Below are positions 37,602 to 46,753 of a stretch of DNA of 64,000 nt, piece by piece. Within the stretch, counting starts at the first letter, position 1; every line of letters starts with the position of its first letter. A program made the translations under genes and the position numbers. The DNA comes from an uncultured Acidobacteriota bacterium (lineage in GTDB: Bacteria; Acidobacteriota; Terriglobia; Bryobacterales; Bryobacteraceae): NCBI GenBank assembly GCA_902826685.1, contig CADEFT010000001.1:225777-289776 (forward strand), written 5' to 3'. The notes beneath the pieces are model-generated. The model was not told the DNA's origin, did no database searches, and saw only the letters and a program-made list of their open reading frames with translations.

Positions 37602-40055
37602 ATGCGGCGATCCTTCTGTCTGGCCCTGTTCTGCGCTGCCGCCCTCTCCGCCAAACCCCGCTTCGATAAAGACGTCTACCCGCTGCTGGCGCGCCATTGC
37701 CTGAGCTGCCACGGCGCCGCGGTCAAGATGGGCAATCTCGACCTGCGCACCCTTCCTTCAATGCTCGAAGGCGGCAGCAAGGGCCCCGCCGTCGCGCCGG
37801 GCAAATCCTCAGCCAGCCTGCTGATCGCACGCATCACCGAGGGTTCCATGCCGCCGGGCCAACAAAAGATGGCGGCATCTGAATTAGCCGTACTGCGCGA
37901 GTGGATCGACTCGGGCGCCGAAGCCTCGCCCATCGCCCAGGACCCGGCGTCCCACTGGTCTTTTCAATCGCCGCGCCGGCCGCCGATTCCTCGCGTGCAA
38001 GGCACGGCGCGGACGGCCGTCGATAACTTCCTGCTGGCCGCGCTCGAAGCCAGGGGTTTCACCCCCGCCGCCCCAGCGGGCCGGGAAACGCTGCTGCGCC
38101 GCGCCTACATCAATCTTCTGGGACTGCCGCCTTCGCCCGCCGAACAGGCCGCCTTCCTGGGCGACAACTCGCCCGATGCGTGGCGCAAGCTGGTGGAATC
38201 GCTGCTCGCCCGCCCGCAATATGGCGAACGCTGGGCGCGCCACTGGCTCGATACCGTGCGCTATGGCGAAAGCAACGGCTATGAGCGCGACGGCACCAAG
38301 CCGCACGCCTGGCGCTATCGCGATTACGTCATCCGAGCCTTTAATCAGGACAAGCCGTTTGACCGCTTCGTCACCGAACAACTGGCGGGCGACGAGCTCC
38401 CGGACACGAACGCCGAGACGCAGATCGCCACCACGTTCCTGCGCCTGGGCACCTGGGACGATGAACCCGCCGAGCCCGCGCAGGATCGCTACGACCAGCT
38501 TGACGATATCCTGGCCGCTTCCTCCACCGCCTTCCTTGGCCTGACTCTGCGCTGCGCGCGCTGCCACGATCACAAGTTCGAGCCGTTCTCGCAGAAGGAT
38601 TACTACCGCGTGCTTTCGGTGTTCACGCCGCTCAAGCGTCCGCAGGATGATCGCAAGGATCTGGATCGCCTGGTGGGTACCGCATCGGAACTGGCCTCCT
38701 ACGCCCGGGAGAAAGAGAAAGCCGACGGCCTCGTCAAAGACGTCGAGCGGAAGATCGAAACGCAGCGCAAGGATCTGCTGAAGCGCCTCTTCGCTCATAA
38801 AGCGGAACGAACCCAAGCCACGTTGAGCTTTCTCGATCACGCCGAGGTCGTGCTCGCTTTCGCCACCGAAGAGAAGCGCCGCAACAAGGAGCAAAAGCAG
38901 GTCGTTGAAAAGTTCAACGCGCAACTGGATACGGCCCTGCGCGCCGAGGCAACGGCGGTCGAGAACGGACAGCTCGACGAATGGAAGCGCGACATCGCCG
39001 CCATCGATGCCGCCCGCTCTCCGGAGCCGCCACGCGCCTACGTCTGGTACGAGGAAGGTCCCGATGCGCCAAGGGCGCGCCTGCTCGAACGCGGCGATCC
39101 TTCAAGGCCCGGCGAGGAAGTGGCGCCCGGCGTCCCCACGGTGATCGCCGGTGACGCCGCCGCACCGCCCGCCGCCACAGCCCGTTCCTCCGGCCGCCGC
39201 CTTTGGTTTGCGCAATGGCTGACCCGGCGCGACAATCCTCTGCTTGCCCGCGTCATCGTGAATCGCCTGTGGCAATGGCATTTCGGCGAAGGCCTGGTCG
39301 CCACCGAAAACGATTTCGGCGTCGCCGGCGCGCGCCCGACGCACCCCGAACTGCTCGATTACCTGGCCACCGAGCTGATCGACTCGGGCTGGAGCGTCAA
39401 GCATATCCAGCGCCTCATCCTGAACTCCGCCGCCTTCCAGCGTACTTCCGAGTGGAATGCCAAGGCTGGCGCGGCCGATGCCGGCAACTCGCTGCTGTGG
39501 CGCTGGAAGCCGCGCCGCATCGATGCCGAGGCAGTGCGCGATTCCATGCTCGCCGCCGCTGGCCACCTCAATTCGCAGATGAGCGGTGCCAGCATCTTCC
39601 CGGAACTTCCGCGGGCCGTGCTCGAAGGCCAGTCGAGGCCAGGTGACGGATGGGGCAAGTCCGCCGCGGATCAGGCCTCCCGGCGCAGTGTGTATATCTT
39701 CGTGAAGCGCAGCCTCGCGGTACCGGAGCTCGAAGCGCTCGATTCGCCCGATACGGCCTCCAGTTGCGAGCAGCGTACCGTTTCCACCACTGGTCCTCAG
39801 GCGCTGACATTTCTCAACGGCGACTTCACCCATCGGCAGGCGCGCGGCCTCGCCGCCCGGGTCGTTCAGGAAGCGGCCGGCTGGGAAGCGCGCATCGCAC
39901 GCGCCTACCAGATCGCGCTGCAGCGGGCGCCGGAAGCGGAAGAGCGGAAAGCCGCCTCCGCGTTCCTCGATGGTTACGGCGGCGCGCAACAGAGCGCGTT
40001 CGAAGCCTTCTGCCTGGTTCTGCTCAACAGCAACGAATTCTTCTATCTCAACTGA
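37602..40055 (+). CDS. Secreted cytochrome-c-like / DUF1549 / DUF1553 protein
   Basis: An 817-residue exported protein of the planctomycete-type PSCyt1-PSCyt2-PSD1 layout. A signal peptide (FCLALFCAAALSA) precedes a cytochrome-c-like domain with one haem motif (CLSCHG, near residue 35; possible Met ligand in SMPPGQQ). DUF1549 (about 145-345) contains RYGESNGYERDG and CARCHDHKFEPF, a second CxxCH. A coiled, charged linker (about 350-460) leads to DUF1553 (about 525-815; NPLLARVIVNRLWQWHFGEG). These proteins are thought to degrade complex organic matter, without a proven reaction. The usual DUF1501 partner is absent; the next gene is DHODH-like with a TGATG overlap. Confidence 0.9.
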   Translation: MRRSFCLALFCAAALSAKPRFDKDVYPLLARHCLSCHGAAVKMGNLDLRTLPSMLEGGSKGPAVAPGKSSASLLIARITEGSMPPGQQKMAASELAVLREWIDSGAEASPIAQDPASHWSFQSPRRPPIPRVQGTARTAVDNFLLAALEARGFTPAAPAGRETLLRRAYINLLGLPPSPAEQAAFLGDNSPDAWRKLVESLLARPQYGERWARHWLDTVRYGESNGYERDGTKPHAWRYRDYVIRAFNQDKPFDRFVTEQLAGDELPDTNAETQIATTFLRLGTWDDEPAEPAQDRYDQLDDILAASSTAFLGLTLRCARCHDHKFEPFSQKDYYRVLSVFTPLKRPQDDRKDLDRLVGTASELASYAREKEKADGLVKDVERKIETQRKDLLKRLFAHKAERTQATLSFLDHAEVVLAFATEEKRRNKEQKQVVEKFNAQLDTALRAEATAVENGQLDEWKRDIAAIDAARSPEPPRAYVWYEEGPDAPRARLLERGDPSRPGEEVAPGVPTVIAGDAAAPPAATARSSGRRLWFAQWLTRRDNPLLARVIVNRLWQWHFGEGLVATENDFGVAGARPTHPELLDYLATELIDSGWSVKHIQRLILNSAAFQRTSEWNAKAGAADAGNSLLWRWKPRRIDAEAVRDSMLAAAGHLNSQMSGASIFPELPRAVLEGQSRPGDGWGKSAADQASRRSVYIFVKRSLAVPELEALDSPDTASSCEQRTVSTTGPQALTFLNGDFTHRQARGLAARVVQEAAGWEARIARAYQIALQRAPEAEERKAASAFLDGYGGAQQSAFEAFCLVLLNSNEFFYLN

Positions 40056-41104
40056 TGGAACGTTATCGTATCGATGAATCCTATGACTGGAACTACGCCC
40101 ATGCGCCGTCACAGACACCCGAAGTGGACGTGCCGCCAGTGCCCGGCCAGTGGGATTTTTGCGGCCTGCCTGTTGAATCGCCGCTCGGAATGCCCGCGGG
40201 CCCGCTGTTGAACGGCTGTTGGATCGCCTACTACGCCGCGCTCGGATTCGACGCACTCACGTACAAGACCGTGCGTTCGTCCTATCGCGCCTGTTACGCG
40301 CCGCCCAATCTTCTACCGGTGCACGCCGCCTCGCTCAACGCCAATAATGGAGACGTGACGGAAGGCCCTGGCTCCTCGTGGGCGATCTCTTTCGGCATGC
40401 CTTCGAAGGAGCCGCGGGTGTGGCGCGAAGACATCGGCTGGACGCGACGGCGCCTGAAGCCTCGCCAGGTGCTCGCGGTATCGGTGGTCGCTTCCCCCGA
40501 GCCTCACTGGACTCTCGCCGATATGGCGCGCGACTTCGCTCAACTCGGCCGCTGGGCCTGGGACGCGGGCGCGCAGGTTGTGGAAGCCAATCTATCCTGC
40601 CCCAACGTCTGCAGCCAGGAAGGCATGCTCTACACGTCGCCCGAATCGGCTCAGGCCATCGCCGCGGCGATGCGCGCCGAACTCGGCTCGCGCGTTCCGC
40701 TGGCGCTCAAGATCGGATTGTTCTCAACCGGCGAACAGGCCGAGGCTGTACTTGAAGCCGTCGCGCCCCATGTGGACGCCATCGCGACGACCAACAGCAT
40801 TACCGCGCGCGTGCGCGATGCCAACGGCCGGCCGCTGTTCGACGATCTGCCGCGCGGCATTGGCGGGGAATGCATTCGCGACGGCTGCCAGGTGGAGCTC
40901 GAACGCATCGCGGGCATCGTGAAGCGCCGCGGCTGGAACCTGAAGGTGATCGGGGTCGGCGGCGTCTCCACGGCCTCCGATGTCGCGGCGCGGTTGGGAG
41001 CGGGAGCGCACAACGTGCAACTCGCTACCGCCGCGATGCTCGATCCGCTGGTGGCCGTCAGGATACGCGGCGCCTGGGAATCGCCAACAGCGGACACACC
41101 ATAG
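40055..41104 (+). CDS. Dihydroorotate-dehydrogenase-like flavoprotein
   Basis: A 349-residue TIM-barrel flavoprotein. Family blocks are FCGLPVESPLGMPAGPLLNG at the start, EANLSCPNVCSQ (FMN/substrate loop), LALKIGLFST and VIGVGGVSTASDVAARLGAGAHNVQLATA (FMN phosphate binding). The middle part differs from standard PyrD, so it may be a PreA- or DHODH-like enzyme with another substrate. ATG 40055 overlaps the upstream stop (TGATG). The last 107 bases belong to the first copy of a tandem repeat shared with the intergenic DNA. The protein ends normally after LDPLVAVRIRGAWES plus a short tail. Confidence 0.8.
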   Translation: MERYRIDESYDWNYAHAPSQTPEVDVPPVPGQWDFCGLPVESPLGMPAGPLLNGCWIAYYAALGFDALTYKTVRSSYRACYAPPNLLPVHAASLNANNGDVTEGPGSSWAISFGMPSKEPRVWREDIGWTRRRLKPRQVLAVSVVASPEPHWTLADMARDFAQLGRWAWDAGAQVVEANLSCPNVCSQEGMLYTSPESAQAIAAAMRAELGSRVPLALKIGLFSTGEQAEAVLEAVAPHVDAIATTNSITARVRDANGRPLFDDLPRGIGGECIRDGCQVELERIAGIVKRRGWNLKVIGVGGVSTASDVAARLGAGAHNVQLATAAMLDPLVAVRIRGAWESPTADTP

Positions 41105-41443
41105 CCGTCGAACCCCGGTATGGAGCCGAGCGACGGCCAGAGCGGGAGCGCACAACGTTCCACTCGCTGCCGCCGCCATGCTCGATCCGCTGGTGCGGTC
41201 AGGATGCGCGGCCCTGGGAATCACCGACGGCGGGTACGCCATAGCCGTCGAACCTGGGCATGGAGCCGAACGAGAGCGGGAGCGCACAACGTTTCCACTC
41301 GCTTCGCCGCCATGCTTGATCCGCTGGCGGCCGTCAGGATACGCGGCGCCTGGGAATCCACACCAGCACGTACGCCATAGCCGCGAAGCCGATCGTCGAA
41401 AGCCATCCGCCCCGGCCGTCGAACCCGGGCATAGAGCCGAATG
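40998..41443. repeat. Tandem triplication of the DHODH/OPT convergent gene junction
   Basis: Three direct copies begin with gagcgggagcgcacaacgt at 40998, 41140 and 41274 (142, 134 and about 170 bases). Each holds the DHODH 3' codons (atgct-gatccgctgg, gtcagga-cgcgg) and then the OPT 3' codons in antisense (cgccatagccg, gaacc-gg-atggagccga). Copy 1 supplies the real DHODH end and copy 3 the real OPT end. Copies 1 and 2 lack about 32 bases of the OPT part, between two catagcc/ggccg-like motifs. The stretch 41105-41333 between the genes has no other feature. Confidence 0.8.
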
Positions 41444-43226
41444 ACGGCACGCCAGCCAGAAAAGTGACGGCCAGCACGATGCCCATAATCGCTTCGCCGG
41501 AGACCAGGCCGGACGCGATGAGCGTGCCCTTCTCTTCCACTCGCGCCGCGTCCGACGGAGCCGTCATGCGGTCCGAAATCCACTTGAACAGCCCACCCAG
41601 GAAAATGGCCGAGCTCGTATCGAACGGCAGATACATCCCCACCGCCACCAGCATCGGCGCCCGCGCGCCGGCAAGGATCAGCGCGACCGCGAAGGCGGCG
41701 CCGATGGCGAGCAGCCCCCAGGCCATCTCCCCACCCACGATGCCCTTGGCCAGTTGCGCCATCAGTCCAGCCTGCGGCGCGGGCAGGGCGCGCCCGCCGA
41801 TGCCGCCGGTTGCCAGATTGGCTTCGTGCAGCGCGATGATCGGCCCCATCAGGAAGAACGACAGCAGCGCCACCGCCACCAGTTCCACCAGTTCCATCTT
41901 CCATGGCGTGCCGCCCAGCAGGTGCCCGGCTTTCAAATCCTGAATGAGCGAGCCCGACACACTGCACGCGCAGGCGACCACCGCCGCCACGCCGATGACC
42001 GCCGCCACGCCCGCCGCCCCCGTCACGCCGATGCCCAGAATCACCAGCGCCGAAAGGATCAGCGCGGAAAGCGTGAGTCCCGACAGAGGCTGGTTGGAGC
42101 TGCCCACCAGGCCCACCAGATAGCCGCCCGCTGCCGAGAGCAGAAATCCCACCAGCGCCATCACCAGCGAAATGAGCGCGGCGGCCATCAGGCTGCCCGT
42201 GAAGTTGTAATAGATACCCGTGATCGGGATCAGCAGCGCCACGATGCCCAATCCCACCCAACGCATCGGCAGGTCACGCTCGGTTCGTTCCACGCTTTCG
42301 GCGCGTTTCGCCGCCGCGCCGCCGAGGGCTCCGCGGAACGACTCGGCCAGCGACCGGCGAATCGACCACATCGTTTTAACGGCCGCCACCAGCATCGCGC
42401 CCACCGCGATCGGACGCACTACGCCGCGCCACAACTCCGCCGCCGCGTCCGGCTGCGTGTTTGGGTCGAAGAACAGCAATAGCGGAATCAGCACCCACCA
42501 CGCGAGCAAGCCACCGCAGAAGTTGATGGCCGAAGCCTCGAAGCCGATGATGTAGCCGATGCCGGTGAGCGCCGGCGAAAGCGCCGGTGTCGACCACGGG
42601 ATTCCGCCCGCGCGCGGCACGCCATTGAGCACCGAGCGGGGAAAGGCCAGGAACCCTTCGCTGTATTCACGGAAGAGTTGAAAGCCCTTGTCCGACTTCA
42701 AAAACTGAATGAGCCCGCCAAAAGCCATGGCGGAAAAAATGGTGCGCGGCGCATCGCCCGATTGGGCACCGGCCTTCACGATCTCCGCGCTGGCGACGCT
42801 TTCCGGCCAAGGGAGCTTGGCGTCCACGCAAAGCGCGCGGCGCAACGACACAATGAACAGCACGCCGATCAGCCCGCCGGTCAGCAGAATGAATGAGCCT
42901 TCCCAGTAATGCGCGCGCAGATCGGCCCACAGCCTTCGCCCATCCACTTCGGCCAACAGGAACGCGGGCAGCGTGAAGATAGCGCCCGCCACCAGCGCTT
43001 CGCCGACGCTGGCCGCCGTGCGCACGATGTTCTGCTCGAGCACCGTGCCCTTCAACGCAGGCAGGCGGAACAGCGCCAGCGCGATCACCGCCGCCGGGAT
43101 CGTGGCCGCCACCGTCTGCCCGGCGCGCATGCCCAGGTACGCGTTGGCCGAGCCGAACACGAACGCCAGAAACAGGCCCAGCGCGACCGACTTGAAAGTA
43201 AGTTCGCGCTGGGGTTCCTGGGTCAT
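41334..43226 (-). CDS. OPT-family oligopeptide transporter
   Basis: A 630-residue membrane protein with about fifteen hydrophobic segments. It opens with LTFKSVALGLFLAFVFGSANAYLGMRAGQTVAATIPAAV (split by short loops), the typical OPT start, and has NFCGGLLAWWVLIPLLLFF, GGYLVGLVGSSNQPLSGLT and DLKAGHLLGGTPWKMELVEL, all conserved in prokaryotic OPT proteins. It probably imports small peptides or metal chelates. ATG 43226 overlaps the aminotransferase stop (ATGA). The extreme C terminus (VLVWIPRRRVS) is encoded in repeat copy 3, antisense to duplicated DHODH codons, so the last residues may not be ancestral. Confidence 0.9.
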   Translation of the reverse strand: MTQEPQRELTFKSVALGLFLAFVFGSANAYLGMRAGQTVAATIPAAVIALALFRLPALKGTVLEQNIVRTAASVGEALVAGAIFTLPAFLLAEVDGRRLWADLRAHYWEGSFILLTGGLIGVLFIVSLRRALCVDAKLPWPESVASAEIVKAGAQSGDAPRTIFSAMAFGGLIQFLKSDKGFQLFREYSEGFLAFPRSVLNGVPRAGGIPWSTPALSPALTGIGYIIGFEASAINFCGGLLAWWVLIPLLLFFDPNTQPDAAAELWRGVVRPIAVGAMLVAAVKTMWSIRRSLAESFRGALGGAAAKRAESVERTERDLPMRWVGLGIVALLIPITGIYYNFTGSLMAAALISLVMALVGFLLSAAGGYLVGLVGSSNQPLSGLTLSALILSALVILGIGVTGAAGVAAVIGVAAVVACACSVSGSLIQDLKAGHLLGGTPWKMELVELVAVALLSFFLMGPIIALHEANLATGGIGGRALPAPQAGLMAQLAKGIVGGEMAWGLLAIGAAFAVALILAGARAPMLVAVGMYLPFDTSSAIFLGGLFKWISDRMTAPSDAARVEEKGTLIASGLVSGEAIMGIVLAVTFLAGVPSFGSMPGFDGRGGWLSTIGFAAMAYVLVWIPRRRVS

Positions 43227-44308
43227 AGCATCGCCCGCAACGCCGTTATCAGCCGGTCCACGTCTTGTTCGTTGTTATAGAAATGCGTCGATATGCGCAG
43301 ATTGCCGTGCCGGGCCGCGATCAGAATGCGCTGCCGCTCCAGCCGCCGCACCAGGTCCACCGCGTCGCGTCCTTCAAATCGCGCCGCCAGGATGGCCGAG
43401 GGCAGCGGACTCGGCACCAGTGCCGCGCCCAAGGATTCCAACTTCCCTCGCGCATAGTCCGCCAGTTGGAGCACGCGCGCCTCGATCGCCTCCGGCCCCA
43501 GTTCGAGCATCATCTCGACGGAAGCGCCCATCGCATACAACACCGGGAACGGCAGCATCGCGCCTTCATATTTTTCGGCCGAATCGGCGAACTCCGGCTT
43601 ACCGTGATGAAGCGCGCTCACCTGCCGCCAGCGCCGGTCGCTGCGCCATCCCACCACCGCCGGCTGCAGCCACTTTCGCGCCGCCGGACTGATATAGGCA
43701 AACCCCGCGCCGTTGGGACACAGCAGCCACTTGTAGCCATCCACCGCGAACATATCGGGCTTGATCGCGGCGCAATCGAAGCGCAACGCGCCAAGGGATT
43801 GTGTCCCGTCCACATAAAGCAGCGTGCCGGTGGGCAAGGCGCTCAGATCGGCCCGCTGGCCGGTGGTGTAGTTCACCGTCGAGACCATCATCAGCCGCGT
43901 TTCCGGCCGCCACGCCGCGCGCCATTCGCCGAAAGGAACCTCGTCGAAATGCACGCCGCGCGCGGCCAGCATTTCGCCCCAGTACGGATGATTGGGGAAC
44001 TCGTTCTCAAACGTCAACACACGGTCGCCCGGCTTCCAATCGATGCCGTTGATTAATAGCGAAAGCGGTGTCGCTGCGTTCGGAAAGAAGGCGATATCGG
44101 AAGGTTCGCAATGAATCAGCCGTGCGATGGACGCGCGTATGCCGTCCAGGTCGTCAAACCATGTGAGGAAATCGGAACAGGCGAGCTCGTTGCGGCGTTC
44201 GTAGTGCCGGAGGCTCGCCTCCACGGCGCGCTTGGGAACCTGCCCATAGGTGGCCGTGTTCAGGTACGTCCAGCGTTCGAGCGCCGGAAACTCGCCGCGC
44301 ACGTTCAT
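43223..44308 (-). CDS. Class V aminotransferase (cysteine desulfurase-like fold)
   Basis: A 361-residue PLP-dependent fold-type I enzyme. It starts [24 protein letters not shown], then has [31 protein letters not shown], and the PLP Lys in [18 protein letters not shown]. The active-site Cys loop of cysteine desulfurases is not evident, so a lyase, epimerase or aminotransferase activity on an amino acid is more likely. ATG 44308 overlaps the proS stop by four bases, and the gene's stop overlaps the OPT start in the same way. With the OPT transporter it may serve peptide or amino-acid catabolism. Confidence 0.88.
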   Translation of the reverse strand: MNVRGEFPALERWTYLNTATYGQVPKRAVEASLRHYERRNELACSDFLTWFDDLDGIRASIARLIHCEPSDIAFFPNAATPLSLLINGIDWKPGDRVLTFENEFPNHPYWGEMLAARGVHFDEVPFGEWRAAWRPETRLMMVSTVNYTTGQRADLSALPTGTLLYVDGTQSLGALRFDCAAIKPDMFAVDGYKWLLCPNGAGFAYISPAARKWLQPAVVGWRSDRRWRQVSALHHGKPEFADSAEKYEGAMLPFPVLYAMGASVEMMLELGPEAIEARVLQLADYARGKLESLGAALVPSPLPSAILAARFEGRDAVDLVRRLERQRILIAARHGNLRISTHFYNNEQDVDRLITALRAML

Positions 44309-45996
44309 TTGGTCACGGCGGCGATCGCTCCGGCCAAAGTCACTTCCTCGGCCTTCTTCGTCTTGCGGTTCACCAGTTCCACCAGGCCCTGCGGCAGCTT
44401 TTTCCCGATCGTGATGCGATAGGGAATGCCGATGAGATCGGCGTCCTTGAACTTCACGCCGGGCCGCTCGTCGCGATCGTCGAGCAGCGGATCGAGGCCC
44501 GCCTGCTTCGCCTCTGCGTAGAGCTTTTCGGCCGCCTCGCGCTGGCCCGCGTCGTTCCAGTTTACCGGGGTGATCACCAATCCGAACGGCGCGATCGCCG
44601 GCGGCAGGATCATCCCGTCGGCGTCGTGATAGAGCTCGATCGCCGAGCACAGGATCCGTTCGATGCCGATGCCATAGGAGCCCATGATCGGCGTCACTTC
44701 CTTGCCCTGCGCATCGAGCACCTTCAGCCCCATCGACTCCGAATACTTGTAGCCGAGCTTGAAAATATGGCCGATTTCAAGCGATTTCACGATCTCCAGC
44801 GGCTCCCCGGTTTCCACTTCCGTATCGCCCGCCATCACCTGCCGCAAATCGAAGTACTCGACCTTGAAGTGCTGCCCCGGCGTCACGTTCCGCAGGTGAT
44901 AGTCGTTTTTGTTGGCGCCCGCGATCAGGTTGCGCCGGCCTTCCAGAGCCCGGTCGGCGATGACACGCATGTTGCGCACGCCCACAGGACCGAGCGAGCC
45001 GGCCTCGGCCCCCATCCATTGTTCGATCTCGGCCGGATGCGCGGGCCGGAACGTTTTGGCCTTCACCGCCGCTTCGAACTTGGGCTCGGAAAGTTGATGA
45101 TCGCCTCGCAGCAGCGCCAGCACGGGCTTGTCGTCGGCTACCAGCACCAGGCTCTTGATGTGCGAAGTGGCGGGCAAGCCGTCGAAAGCGCAGACGTCTT
45201 CGATGGACTTCTTCCCTGGTGTGTGAAATTCCTCCGGGGCCAGATCGCCTTCGGGATCGGCCGCAGACGGCGCGCTGGCACGCGACACGGCCTTTTCCAT
45301 GTTGGCCGCGTAGCCGGTCTTCGCGCAGACCACGATCAAATCCTCACCCGCATCCGACGCCACCATGAACTCATGCGACTGCGAACCGCCCATCGCCCCC
45401 GAGTGCGCCTCCACGATGGTGTACTTCAAGCCGCAGCGGTCGAAAATGCGGCAATAGGCGTCGTAGTGCCTTTGATAGGCGGCGTCGAGTCCGGCCTGGT
45501 CCATATCGAAGGAATAGGAATCCTTCATCAGGAACTGGCGCACGCGCAACAAGCCGGACTTCGGCCTCGGCTCATCGCGAAACTTGGTTTGGATCTGATA
45601 CCAAAGCTGCGGCAGTTGCTTATAGGAGCGCAGCTCCCCGCGCGCGATGTAGGTCATGATCTCTTCGTGAGTCATGCCCAGACACAGGTCGCGGCCCCAG
45701 CGATCCTTGAGCCGGAACATGTTGTCGCCCATCACGTCCCAACGCCCGGATTCCTGCCACACCTCGGCCGGGTTCAAACCCGGCAGGTACATCTCCTGCC
45801 CGCCGATGGCATCCATCTCTTCGCGCACGATGCCCTGAATCTTGTTCAGCGACCGTTGCGCGAGGAAGAGGTAGTTATAGATGCCGGCGGCAAGCTGGCG
45901 GACGTAGCCGGCGCGCAACAAAAGCTGGTGGCTCGGAACTTCGGCCTCGGCGGGATTCTCGCGCAAGGTCGGGATAAACAACTGGCTCCAACGCAT
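44305..45996 (-). CDS. proS: Prolyl-tRNA synthetase (bacterial type)
   Basis: A 563-residue class II synthetase. The start [30 protein letters not shown] is the standard bacterial type with TRENP-like motif. Motif 2 is seen in [23 protein letters not shown]. The editing INS domain spans about residues 225-385 and is of normal size ([13 protein letters not shown] near its start, [15 protein letters not shown] later). Motif 3 [11 protein letters not shown] precedes the anticodon-binding domain ([31 protein letters not shown]). It leads an operon with the aminotransferase and OPT genes. Confidence 0.96.
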   Translation of the reverse strand: MRWSQLFIPTLRENPAEAEVPSHQLLLRAGYVRQLAAGIYNYLFLAQRSLNKIQGIVREEMDAIGGQEMYLPGLNPAEVWQESGRWDVMGDNMFRLKDRWGRDLCLGMTHEEIMTYIARGELRSYKQLPQLWYQIQTKFRDEPRPKSGLLRVRQFLMKDSYSFDMDQAGLDAAYQRHYDAYCRIFDRCGLKYTIVEAHSGAMGGSQSHEFMVASDAGEDLIVVCAKTGYAANMEKAVSRASAPSAADPEGDLAPEEFHTPGKKSIEDVCAFDGLPATSHIKSLVLVADDKPVLALLRGDHQLSEPKFEAAVKAKTFRPAHPAEIEQWMGAEAGSLGPVGVRNMRVIADRALEGRRNLIAGANKNDYHLRNVTPGQHFKVEYFDLRQVMAGDTEVETGEPLEIVKSLEIGHIFKLGYKYSESMGLKVLDAQGKEVTPIMGSYGIGIERILCSAIELYHDADGMILPPAIAPFGLVITPVNWNDAGQREAAEKLYAEAKQAGLDPLLDDRDERPGVKFKDADLIGIPYRITIGKKLPQGLVELVNRKTKKAEEVTLAGAIAAVTK

Positions 45997-46025
45997 GGAT
46001 TCCCAATTCTAGCAAGGGGGCGGCT

Positions 46026-46332
46026 TTACCAGACCACTTGAGCGGCATACTTCTGGAATTCCGGATCGGGCGTCAGGATGGTGAAGCCGCCCGCGACCGC
46101 TTGGCAGACCAACATACGGTCGAACGGATCCTTATGATGAGGCGGTAGAGTGGCGATTTGTAAAGCGGCCTCCATCGAGAACGGTAGTACTTGAATCTGA
46201 TGGTCGCGGAGACCCAGAATCTCCGCGGGTGGCCTCATAGGGATCCGCGAAAAGGGATCGCGCACGCGGCGAGAGTCTGCCGTGATCAGCCGCCAACCAC
46301 AGGAACGTACATGTATCCAACAGCAGGCGCAC
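46026..46332 (-). pseudogene. Truncated, frameshifted VapC-type PIN toxin
   Basis: The N-terminal PIN segment is in one frame (GTG start at 46332, RLLLDTCTFLWLAADHGRLS to FADP) and the C-terminal segment in another (MEAALQIATLPP, DPFDRMLVCQA, FTILTPDPEFQKY). The join is near 46225-46246. About 25 residues between them are missing, including the block that carries the second catalytic acid (family pattern S-x-W-E-I). The gene is therefore most likely dead. It follows an intact antitoxin gene by two bases. Confidence 0.8.
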
Positions 46333-46334
46333 CG

Positions 46335-46598
46335 TTAACGACCTTCGTACAGGCTCTGTAAATCATCCGGCAAAGCGTCATCGAAGTCCGGCGAAACTGT
46401 GATCTCTCCCTTGGCCCAGCCGATCGTTCTCGGCTTTCTTGCCGGACGCAGCTCGGCAATCGGCTGGTCTTCGCGATAGATGACGAAACCCTCACCATTG
46501 CCTGCGCGGTCCAGATAGTGAGAGAGATTCGCCTTTAATTCACTATCAGCGACGCGGACAAGGCGGTCCAGCGATTGGGATGGAACTGGCGCTGCCAC
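46335..46598 (-). CDS. Phd/YefM-type antitoxin, partner of the broken VapC
   Basis: An 87-residue protein with the Phd/YefM N-terminal fold: VRVADSELKANLSHYLDRAG, then GFVIYREDQPIAELRPAR. The acidic C-terminal tail PDFDDALPDDLQSLYEGR would embrace the toxin. The stop is two bases from the GTG of the decayed toxin. The frame is open further upstream; GTG 46598 is preferred because a TATACT sequence lies six bases before it, which would make the message leaderless. This start is uncertain. The 155-base gap to the divergent acyltransferase gene holds no other feature. Confidence 0.72.
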   Translation of the reverse strand: MAAPVPSQSLDRLVRVADSELKANLSHYLDRAGNGEGFVIYREDQPIAELRPARKPRTIGWAKGEITVSPDFDDALPDDLQSLYEGR

Positions 46599-46753
46599 GC
46601 CAGGAGTATAGCTCACTAGAGGGAATCGTCCGGCCGCGACCTTCCCTACATAGGCCTTTTCTCCCACGCTTTGCTCATCCGCCGCGCGAACCAGGATCCC
46701 GGCGCCAAGCGCCGGCTTGGCACATCCAGACGCACCATCAGCCACAATAGAAC

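Noticed and set aside
40055..41104. Calling the flavoprotein pyrD
   Set aside because: FMN-binding blocks fit, but the central region differs from standard PyrD and no pyrimidine gene is nearby.
44626..46041. Open frame of 471 codons antisense to proS
   Set aside because: It is a shadow of an unambiguous synthetase gene and has no start context or motif.
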